From assembly GCA_016934775.1 (NCBI GenBank), contig JAFGSP010000101.1:1-5579 (forward strand): a DNA stretch of 5,579 nt, written 5' to 3'. The notes under the pieces are model-generated. The model was not told the DNA's origin. It was given only the letters and a program-made list of their open reading frames with translations, and did no database searches. The DNA is from Candidatus Woesearchaeota archaeon (lineage in GTDB: Archaea > Nanobdellota > Nanobdellia > Woesearchaeales > GW2011-AR15). Positions 1 through 4,434 of this stretch are shown piece by piece (the first letter of the stretch is position 1; every line of letters begins with the position of its first letter). Made by a program: the position numbers and the translations under genes.

Positions 1-53
1 CAGAATTAACCAGTGGGATCGATTATTATGTCTTGATAGGTAGGAGAAACTAA
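1..53 (+). CDS. Possible C-terminal end of a truncated upstream gene
   Basis: The third frame is open from the window edge to a TAA at 51-53 and reads ELTSGIDYYVLIGRRN. The hydrophobic strand-like DYYVLIG followed by a basic tail is a plausible C-terminal beta strand, as at the end of many Rossmann-like enzymes, but 16 residues are too few to assign a family. No ATG lies on the minus strand here, so a leftward gene starting in this stretch is unlikely. The other two forward frames stop early (TAA at 7-9, TAG at 41-43). This is inference from an open frame only. Confidence 0.3.
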   Translation, partial: ELTSGIDYYVLIGRRN

Positions 54-167
54 AAGAAGCCTATTGACAAACCAAGCTTTTATAACCAGTTTTATAGTAA
101 AATTTAAATATACAGAACTCCTAAATAATAACTTGTTATATTTCTAAGGAGCAAAGGGGAAGGTAGA
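54..167 (+). promoter_or_regulatory. AT-rich intergenic region with several TATA-like boxes, upstream of the zinc-ribbon gene
   Basis: This gap has no coding potential that I can support. It holds several archaeal TATA-like runs, around 78-85, 91-97 and 102-111, and finally TTATATTT at 136-143. The last is centred about 28 nt before the ATG at 168 and is the best promoter for that gene. A purine-rich stretch at 146-167 contains AGGA, GGGG and AAGGT, so a Shine-Dalgarno contact from one of the more distal boxes is also possible. Which box is used cannot be told from the sequence. Confidence 0.5.
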
Positions 168-308
168 ATGGAATATTTCAATTCAGTGGAATTTCTTGAG
201 CCAAAGTGCCCTAAGTGCGGCATTGTGCTGGATTACGGCACAAACACAGAATTCAAGGATGATGTCAACGCCCATGTCTGCCTGATGTGCGGCCACATCC
301 TGAGATGA
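168..308 (+). CDS. Small zinc-ribbon protein, 46 aa
   Basis: This short gene encodes 46 residues beginning MEYFNSVEFLEPKCPKCG and ending CLMCGHILR, with a TGA stop at 306-308. Two zinc knuckles, CPKCG (Cys14, Cys17) and CLMCG (Cys38, Cys41), are spaced as in a classic four-cysteine zinc ribbon with a roughly 20-residue beta hairpin between them. Proteins of this type are common in archaea as small nucleic-acid-binding or protein-docking modules, but the specific role is unknown. The ATG at 168 is chosen because it follows a TATA box by about 28 nt and precedes the first knuckle. The stop lies 41 bases before the next gene, which has its own TATA box, so this is probably a single-gene transcript. 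Zinc binding is strongly implied; the function is not. Confidence 0.8.
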   Translation: MEYFNSVEFLEPKCPKCGIVLDYGTNTEFKDDVNAHVCLMCGHILR

Positions 309-318
309 AATAGAAAAA

Positions 319-326
319 ATTATAAA
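319..326 (+). promoter_or_regulatory. TATA box for the two small membrane-protein genes
   Basis: ATTATAAA is centred about 27.5 nt before the ATG at 350, the spacing expected when transcription begins at or next to the start codon. An A-rich stretch (TAGAAAAA) directly upstream could serve as the TFB recognition element. Confidence 0.65.
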
Positions 327-349
327 CCCCGCCTACTGAAATCTTAGAT

Positions 350-595
350 ATGAGATCTAATCTTAAGAAGCATGAGTTCATAGGGCTTGTGATGATATTC
401 ATTTCAGGAACTCTTATCGGAATAGGGCTCTTCAGCACATTCTGGCTGGCCAATAGGCCTTTATTATCAGGCACCAACACTCTGATAAGCGCAAAAGAGA
501 TGCTTGTCTTCCCGATTTTCTTCGGCCTTGGATTTATCTTATGGGCCCTCGGCCAGATCGAGCTCAAAGAGGCTTTGCCGGGAAAAAGGATGTAA
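350..595 (+). CDS. Small membrane protein with two transmembrane helices, 81 aa
   Basis: This is an unrecognised 81-residue integral membrane protein. A short basic N-terminus (MRSNLKKHE) precedes a first hydrophobic helix at about residues 10-34, rich in small residues (SGTLIGIGLF). A polar loop of about 17 residues follows, then a second helix at about 51-69 (MLVFPIFFGLGFILWALGQ) and a charged tail. By the positive-inside rule the N-terminus is probably cytoplasmic, giving a helical hairpin with both ends inside. The start is fixed by a TATA box 27 nt upstream. A single base separates its stop from the next ATG, so the two genes are very probably co-transcribed and may act together. No catalytic motif is visible and I do not recognise the family. 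Confidence 0.8.
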   Translation: MRSNLKKHEFIGLVMIFISGTLIGIGLFSTFWLANRPLLSGTNTLISAKEMLVFPIFFGLGFILWALGQIELKEALPGKRM

Positions 596-596
596 C

Positions 597-722
597 ATGA
601 ATTCCAAAGAAAAGAAGATTACCCATGAGAAAGAAGTAGTCTATGGATTCAAGGAGTTCATTCACGGCATATTACTAGGGATTGTCCTAGGGTTCCTGCT
701 GGCCATGTTCCTGATAAGGTAG
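597..722 (+). CDS. Very small single-pass membrane protein, 41 aa
   Basis: The product starts MNSKEKKITHEKEVVYGFK and has one hydrophobic helix at about residues 21-40 (FIHGILLGIVLGFLLAMFLI) ending in a single arginine. The helix contains spaced glycines (GxxxGxxxG), a pattern that often supports helix-helix packing, so it may pair with the two-helix protein encoded just before it. The frame is open further upstream to a possible start near 504, but that would run inside the preceding gene in another frame. The ATG at 597 sits one base after the previous stop with GGATG just ahead as a weak ribosome contact. No TATA box lies at the expected distance, so translation probably depends on the upstream gene's transcript. 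Confidence 0.7.
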   Translation: MNSKEKKITHEKEVVYGFKEFIHGILLGIVLGFLLAMFLIR

Positions 723-737
723 AAACGCATAAGGGAA

Positions 738-1871
738 TCACATATAATAGCAGCCTTCTATATTTCTCTCTTTAATCAATTCTTTTGCATCTTCATAGTT
801 GAGGGCCAGCCTTTCCTCTGGCTTAGAATAATCCACAAGATTGTAATTATAGTTCTTCAGCCTCCTCAGCCTGTCGTTCTTTGGGTCGACATCATAGCAC
901 ACAACCTTGTTACTTATATCTATTATGTTAAATAAACAGTTATTCACAGCTGAATTGTTCAGGATAAAATAGAACTCTGAGGCATGATAGAAGTGTGTGG
1001 TCATGAAATGGTGATATGACTGGATGAATATCTTGTGCTTCAGCTTTCCTTTCATAGATTCTATGAATTTCCTCACTGAATAGCTGCCCGGCCTGAATGA
1101 GAAAGGGTCTTTCCTCAGCTTGCCCTGCGTCTGGTTGAGCATCAGGAGCTTAGAGACATAACCTGACTGCCTTGTTATCGTGGACATCAGGTCTTCAGTA
1201 ATCTTTTCCTGGAACTCAGACATCTTGTCAGCAGCAACTGAATTCGGATTGAGTCCGGGGATCCCGACGATAAGAAGATCGCCTTCGATTGCACTGCCTC
1301 CTGCTATATAGTTCAGCTTTCTCAGCTTTGGATCCTTGACTTTTGAAAGGAACTCCTTGAAAACTTCCCTATAGTTAGACTGAAGCGCAATCCTCCTAAT
1401 GAACGGTTCAGGCACATCAAGCAGGAAGGAAAGCTCTTTCAGAACATTATAATGAAGGGGAGACTCATACATGCCTATATTGAAATAAGTCTTTGCTATT
1501 GTAGAGAACCTGTTCAATGTGGAGAATACAAAATCATATCTTGCAGAGATATAATCCTTTATGCTTTTTGAGAAATCCAGCTCTTTCTGCTCATCGCTCA
1601 TGCCCTGCTCATAATAGAGCTTAAGCATCTTTAATGACTCAGATGCGCCGGGAGCCACATTTTTCAATACTCTTTCTCTGCCGAACCCTGCATAAAACAG
1701 TGTCTTGTTGAAATTATAGCCGTAACCTTCCCGGGCATCATTCTCACCAAGGATGTCTCCATTGATCACAATAAGCTTAATGTTCCAAGAAAGGGCTTTT
1801 TTCCTAAGATATTCGTATATGTACTCTATGTTATCCTTACTGTGACTATCAGAAATAATAGCAATCCTCAT
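738..1871 (-). CDS. Divergent calcineurin-like metallophosphoesterase, 377 aa
   Basis: The N-terminus is a recognisable metallophosphoesterase core: MRIAIISDSH supplies Asp8 and His10, and INGDILGEND supplies Gly38-Asp39 followed by Gly42, matching the first two metal-binding blocks of the family. The later blocks are eroded. Where GNH(D/E) is expected the best match is IGMYES (133-137), lacking the Asn. The His blocks may be represented by SYHH (285-288) and THFYH (292-296) rather than the usual GHxH. A Lys/Glu-rich, largely helical insertion of about 80 residues (50-128) separates blocks two and three, and a helical tail of about 50 residues follows the core. The likely fold is that of Icc-like phosphoesterases; substrate unknown, location cytoplasmic. 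The 3' end lies 15 bases from that of the convergent small membrane gene. It is divergent from the DedA-type gene. Confidence 0.75.
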   Translation of the reverse strand: MRIAIISDSHSKDNIEYIYEYLRKKALSWNIKLIVINGDILGENDAREGYGYNFNKTLFYAGFGRERVLKNVAPGASESLKMLKLYYEQGMSDEQKELDFSKSIKDYISARYDFVFSTLNRFSTIAKTYFNIGMYESPLHYNVLKELSFLLDVPEPFIRRIALQSNYREVFKEFLSKVKDPKLRKLNYIAGGSAIEGDLLIVGIPGLNPNSVAADKMSEFQEKITEDLMSTITRQSGYVSKLLMLNQTQGKLRKDPFSFRPGSYSVRKFIESMKGKLKHKIFIQSYHHFMTTHFYHASEFYFILNNSAVNNCLFNIIDISNKVVCYDVDPKNDRLRRLKNYNYNLVDYSKPEERLALNYEDAKELIKERNIEGCYYM

Positions 1872-1898
1872 GCTCCCCCATAATCACTATAATAAGGT

Positions 1899-1906
1899 AA
1901 TATAAA
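1899..1906 (-). promoter_or_regulatory. TATA box for the metallophosphoesterase gene
   Basis: Read on the minus strand this is TTTATATT, centred about 31.5 nt before the ATG at 1871. That places the transcript start a few bases upstream of the codon, leaving a leader of about 5 nt. The leader contains GGGGGAG directly before the ATG, too close for normal Shine-Dalgarno use. The box lies in the 87-base divergent promoter region shared with the DedA-type gene. Confidence 0.55.
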
Positions 1907-1928
1907 TAATTTTTGAAAATCCACTAAC

Positions 1929-1936
1929 TTTATATA
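1929..1936 (+). promoter_or_regulatory. TATA box for the DedA-type gene
   Basis: TTTATATA, preceded by AAC, is centred 26.5 nt before the ATG at 1959, fitting leaderless transcription. It lies about 22 bases from the opposing TATA box for the phosphoesterase, so the two promoters may compete or be co-regulated. Confidence 0.75.
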
Positions 1937-1958
1937 CCCCCAGCCAATTGAATAGAGA

Positions 1959-2558
1959 ATGGCTAAAAAATCATTCTACAAGGATGCATTCATCGGGGTT
2001 CTGGTAATCCTGGGAGTCTATCTTATAGGCATTCTTATCTGGAACTGGTGGGGCCAACAGCTGGTTTCATTGCCTGTCATAAAAAGCCTATACAGGCTCA
2101 CTTTGATAGAAGTTGAGAGGAAATCAGTCATTGGATTGAGCATAATCTCTTTTATTGGCGGCCTTTTTTTCATAGGTTATCCCGGAGAGATTATCTTCTT
2201 CCTTTACGGCCGGGCTGAATACAGCCTGTTCTATATTTCAGCAATAACACTAACTTATTCCATGCTGGCCCAGCTCCTGAACTATTGGTTCGGCCAGCTC
2301 CTGGACAAAAAAATAATCGACAGGTTTGTGAAAGATGGTGAAGGTCACTATCATCTTTCCCTTAAAACCTATGGCGAGCTTTTCATCGTGATATTCAATA
2401 TCCTGCCCTTACCCTCGGACATATTGACGACCTTCTTAGGAATGATAAGGTATGATCTCAAGAAATCAATGCTCTACACAGCCCTGGGCAGGATAATCAA
2501 GCTCATTTTCATGAGCGCCATCATATTGATGTCAAGAGGCAACTGGTTCTTTTTGTAA
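1959..2558 (+). CDS. DedA/VTT-domain (SNARE-associated) membrane protein, 199 aa
   Basis: This is a polytopic membrane protein resembling the DedA/VTT superfamily, possibly the YqaA-like branch. Hydrophobic segments lie at about residues 10-31, 57-83, 89-113, 139-161 and 170-192. Two half-membrane, probably re-entrant motifs are visible. GYPGEIIFFLYG (73-84) is one. The other is LPLPSDILTTFLGMIR (149-164), followed by LKKSMLYTALGRIIK, which matches the family pattern of a proline/acidic re-entrant loop, a basic loop and a helix ending in GR/GK. Family members include lipid scramblases or transporters and proteins needed for envelope or proton-motive-force homeostasis; which applies here is inference. 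The ATG is fixed by a TATA box 26.5 nt upstream. The length is typical. The gene ends 10 bases before the palindromic element, which may end its transcript. Confidence 0.8.
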   Translation: MAKKSFYKDAFIGVLVILGVYLIGILIWNWWGQQLVSLPVIKSLYRLTLIEVERKSVIGLSIISFIGGLFFIGYPGEIIFFLYGRAEYSLFYISAITLTYSMLAQLLNYWFGQLLDKKIIDRFVKDGEGHYHLSLKTYGELFIVIFNILPLPSDILTTFLGMIRYDLKKSMLYTALGRIIKLIFMSAIILMSRGNWFFL

Positions 2559-2568
2559 AAATACATAT

Positions 2569-2703
2569 GCTGTCCCGAACGTCAGCTTGCTGACTCTAGG
2601 ACATATTTTCCTCCACAAACTCCCCTACTTGGTGATGGAGTTTTAGGTGGAAAATATGTTTTTAAGTAAACGTGTTACACACGTTTACATGACTCGGGAC
2701 AGC
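2569..2703. repeat. Cloverleaf-like palindromic element: 10-bp closing stem around three hairpins
   Basis: Terminal inverted repeats GCTGTCCCGA (2569-2578) and TCGGGACAGC (2694-2703) pair perfectly over 10 bp. Inside are three hairpins. Arm A is GTCAG/CTGAC (2581-2585 with 2590-2594, loop CTTG). Arm B is long and imperfect: 2601-2611 pairs perfectly with 2649-2659 (11 bp), then after small mismatches CC/GG (2613-2614 with 2646-2647) and AAACTCC/GGAGTTT (2617-2623 with 2637-2643). Arm C is GTAAACGTGT/ACACGTTTAC (2666-2675 with 2679-2688, 10 bp, 3-nt loop). Both ends run in the same order: terminal repeat, GTCA, side hairpin, 6-nt spacer, ACATATTTTCC. All these pairs are Watson-Crick, with no G-U. 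No flanking target duplication and no open reading frame are seen. It could be a miniature inverted-repeat mobile element, a folded-DNA recombination site or a structured RNA. The structure is seen; the role is not known. Confidence 0.85.
2601..2663 (+). terminator. Possible terminator: long hairpin followed by T5, within the palindromic element
   Basis: The central arm of the palindromic element ends in ATGTTTTT, giving five T residues at 2659-2663 directly after the 11-bp base stem. This could end transcription of the DedA-type gene, whose stop lies 42 bases upstream. Archaeal termination depends mainly on the T-tract, so the hairpin is not required, and T5 is only a moderate signal. Confidence 0.35.
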
Positions 2704-2721
2704 CCCTGGTGAACAATAAAC

Positions 2722-2729
2722 TTTATAAA
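2722..2729 (+). promoter_or_regulatory. TATA box for the ribosomal protein S8e gene
   Basis: TTTATAAA within the palindrome CTTTATAAAG is centred 26.5 nt before the ATG at 2752, so the mRNA should start at or beside the start codon. The box begins 18 bases after the end of the palindromic element, so that element leaves the core promoter intact but occupies the position where an upstream regulator would bind. Confidence 0.75.
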
Positions 2730-2751
2730 GTCTCTATTTTTCTCAACTGCT

Positions 2752-3132
2752 ATGGTTTTAGATCAGCAGAGAAGCAAGAGGAAAGAGACAGGTGCTCGTT
2801 ATAAGAGGCAGCACTCTAAAAGGAAAGAGGCTCTCGGAAGGACACCTACACTTACAAAAGTGGACAAGGACCGCGCAGTAAGCAAAATCAGGACCAGGGG
2901 GGGAAGCGAAAAAATAAGGCTCCTGAGGTCAAATGTTGCAAATGTCTATGATTCGAAGGCAAAGAAATACTTGAAAGCAAAGATCGAGATGGTTGTCGAG
3001 AACCCTGCAAACAGGCACTATGTCAGGCGAAATATCATGACAAAGGGCACTGTCATCAAGACAGACAAGGGCAATGCAAGGATAACCTCAAGGCCTGGCC
3101 AGGACGGCGTGATCAATGCTGTGCTTGTATAG
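2752..3132 (+). CDS. rps8e: 30S ribosomal protein S8e, 126 aa
   Basis: This is a component of the small ribosomal subunit that binds 16S rRNA, specific to archaea and eukaryotes (archaeal form about 125-130 residues). The whole protein fits. It has a very basic N-terminal arm (residues 8-30, rich in RSKRKETGARYKRQHSKRK), the signature IRTRGGSEKIRLLR at about 46-59, then VENPANRHYVRRNIMTKG at about 82-99. The C-terminal ARITSRPGQDGVINAVL is close to the archaeal consensus. The length is normal and the start is fixed by the TATA box. All four glutamines use CAG and arginine is mainly AGG, unlike the orphan genes downstream, as expected for a native, highly expressed gene. It appears to be transcribed alone, since the next gene has its own TATA box. 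Confidence 0.97.
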   Translation: MVLDQQRSKRKETGARYKRQHSKRKEALGRTPTLTKVDKDRAVSKIRTRGGSEKIRLLRSNVANVYDSKAKKYLKAKIEMVVENPANRHYVRRNIMTKGTVIKTDKGNARITSRPGQDGVINAVLV

Positions 3133-3143
3133 AATTCTTAAGA

Positions 3144-3151
3144 TTTATTAA
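3144..3151 (+). promoter_or_regulatory. TATA box with C8 spacer tract, for the 113-aa gene
   Basis: TTTATTAA is centred 27.5 nt before the ATG at 3175. The spacer between box and start contains eight consecutive C residues (3164-3171), three bases before the ATG. Gain or loss of a C would change the box-to-start distance. Confidence 0.6.
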
Positions 3152-3174
3152 CTATTTCTGATTCCCCCCCCAAT

Positions 3175-3516
3175 ATGGAGAGTAAAAATAAGTATATAGA
3201 ATTAAGAGATCCTTTGGATTCAGTTCCCGCTATAAAAAAAGACCATGGGTTTGGTGATTATGTAATCCATGAGACCCAGGTTTCTGAAGATTTTCATGAG
3301 CCATGGATGAATTCAACAGAAAAAGGAGAAAAAAAGTATTACACTGTATATAAAAAGGATGAGCCTGTTCTGCAATTTTATACAATATTCTATCCAGATG
3401 AGAGTATTATTGAATATCAAGCAGCTGATTTGATTGAAAGGATGACAACCAAATTGAACAGCATGACTGTTAAAGATTTGAAAGCTGCCAAAGATCTGGA
3501 AGACAGGGTTGCCTGA
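3175..3516 (+). CDS. Hypothetical soluble protein, 113 aa
   Basis: I do not recognise this protein. It is acidic to neutral, has no cysteine, no signal peptide and no membrane segment, and should be cytoplasmic. The middle part, about residues 53-82 (KKYYTVYKKDEPVLQFYTIFYPD), is aromatic-rich and alternates as beta strands. The C-terminal third (83-113) is helical and charged, with a Lys/Asp/Leu-rich end suited to a short amphipathic or coiled-coil segment. The start is supported by a TATA box 27.5 nt upstream. It lies between S8e and a second orphan gene, each with its own promoter, so co-function is not implied. Confidence 0.75.
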   Translation: MESKNKYIELRDPLDSVPAIKKDHGFGDYVIHETQVSEDFHEPWMNSTEKGEKKYYTVYKKDEPVLQFYTIFYPDESIIEYQAADLIERMTTKLNSMTVKDLKAAKDLEDRVA

Positions 3517-3530
3517 TTTTCATCGATTCT

Positions 3531-3538
3531 TTTATATA
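3531..3538 (+). promoter_or_regulatory. TATA box for the four-cysteine orphan gene
   Basis: TTTATATATA (3531-3540) has its core 8-mer centred 27.5 nt before the ATG at 3562, again consistent with leaderless transcription. It starts 14 bases after the previous stop codon. The T-rich stretch just before it (GATTTTCATCGATTCTTTT) could also end the upstream transcript. Confidence 0.75.
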
Positions 3539-3561
3539 TAACAAACGACTATCTATTTAGT

Positions 3562-4434
3562 ATGGCCATCGGTGCAATTCAAGGACAGCAATTACGTTTG
3601 GTTGAGGAGATAGTAACAGAGGAATTAACAGCAAGGAGTTTTCCTCAAGGGAATAATCCTGATTTGTCTCTTCTGGAACTATGCCTATATGAAGTTGATC
3701 AAAAAATTGCAGTTGTTTTTATAGAAGAAGGCGGAACCTTTGGTTCTTTATTTACAAGTAACTGCGCTAAAAAGTTTCTGACTGAAATGAAGCAGATCAA
3801 TACACGTGGGTATTATGTCCTGCCTGTTCTAGACGGAGGTTCAAAACACAGTATGCTAAGCCTATTTGAAGAAGAGGAAAAAGGTATTGATGCATGGATT
3901 AGAGCAGAACCTAATCATGAAATACCCGGATTGACGACTTTAAAACAGCAATTATCTCCTAAAAGGGGCGGAAGAAAAGTAAGATTAAGCAAAGCAGAGA
4001 ACATTATTTACAATCTTCAGGTCCAAAACAATAAGGATGAAGTCATGCACTGGCTAGGAGCATGGATGGCCTATTATACACCTGAAGATGGGTTTTATGT
4101 GGAAAAAGTTGAGCCTATTCAGATTATCGGGCATTGTCTGAATTGTGACTATCTGGTCGGGCAATACGAATCACAACGACAAGCTTTTCCAGTACAAGAT
4201 GTCAGAAAACAAATGCACAGGAAGGGAAATTCCAGACCAGATTTATGTCAAGATTATAACTGCTGGAAACATAAAGGCAGGCCCGGAGAACCTTATAGAA
4301 ATTTTAGGTATGCTATATCACAAGAGTTAAGCCCTGAAAACCATAGGCTTATTGTAGAACAGACTCCAGGAGGACTCAATCTGGCTAAATTTGTTGGGTG
4401 TTTATATTCCGGGCATTTTTCTGGGACCAAATGA
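3562..4434 (+). CDS. Unrecognised 290-aa protein with a CxxC / Cx4C putative zinc site
   Basis: This is a soluble protein of unknown family. The N-terminal part, about residues 8-115, is alpha/beta-like, with hydrophobic strands LLELCLYEVD, KIAVVFIEE and YYVLPVLDGG. A basic linker follows (SPKRGGRKVRLSK, 132-144), then a helical, tryptophan-containing segment HWLGAWMAYYTPEDGF (163-178). The C-terminal part holds HCLNC (Cys192, Cys195) and, 33 residues on, CQDYNCWKH (Cys229, Cys234). These could form a zinc or Fe-S site, although Cx4C is not a standard ribbon knuckle. Its TGA overlaps the ATG of the DNA glycosylase (ATGA), suggesting a linked role in DNA repair, but that is inference. Of 19 glutamines 13 use CAA, in contrast to the CAG preference of S8e, so recent acquisition or weak expression is possible. 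Confidence 0.8.
   Translation: MAIGAIQGQQLRLVEEIVTEELTARSFPQGNNPDLSLLELCLYEVDQKIAVVFIEEGGTFGSLFTSNCAKKFLTEMKQINTRGYYVLPVLDGGSKHSMLSLFEEEEKGIDAWIRAEPNHEIPGLTTLKQQLSPKRGGRKVRLSKAENIIYNLQVQNNKDEVMHWLGAWMAYYTPEDGFYVEKVEPIQIIGHCLNCDYLVGQYESQRQAFPVQDVRKQMHRKGNSRPDLCQDYNCWKHKGRPGEPYRNFRYAISQELSPENHRLIVEQTPGGLNLAKFVGCLYSGHFSGTK
4401..4408 (+). promoter_or_regulatory. Internal TATA box for the DNA glycosylase gene
   Basis: TTTATATT lies inside the last codons of the preceding gene and is centred 26.5 nt before the glycosylase ATG at 4431, the same spacing as the other promoters here. The glycosylase can therefore probably be transcribed on its own as a leaderless mRNA as well as from the upstream promoter. 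Confidence 0.6.

Noticed and set aside
265..567. 100-codon open frame on the minus strand opposite the two-helix membrane gene
   Set aside because: It lacks a promoter at the right distance, covers the zinc-ribbon end and the membrane gene antisense, and its protein has no coherent domain; the plus-strand genes explain the region better.
504..596. N-terminal extension of the 41-aa membrane protein
   Set aside because: The extra residues (starting MSSRFSSAL) are read out of frame through the preceding gene and look like low-complexity frame-shifted sequence; the ATG at 597, one base after that gene's stop, is the sensible start.
2569..2703. Integron attC site
   Set aside because: The size and folding are suggestive, but neither end shows the RYYYAAC/GTTRRRY core sites, and there is no integrase or cassette array here.
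2569..2703. tRNA or a known structured RNA (RNase P, SRP, riboswitch)
   Set aside because: The cloverleaf outline is superficial: there is no CCA-type acceptor, T-loop or anticodon arrangement, the arms have wrong lengths, and no motif of the known large RNAs is present.
2897..2903. G7 tract in the S8e gene as a frameshift site
   Set aside because: The reading frame continues normally through conserved IRTRGGSEK to the family's usual end, so there is no sign of an actual frameshift.
4398..4430. GTG start extending the glycosylase by 11 residues
   Set aside because: It would overlap the upstream gene by 37 bases and add residues not expected at the N-terminus of this family; the ATG at 4431 has TATA spacing and an ATGA overlap.
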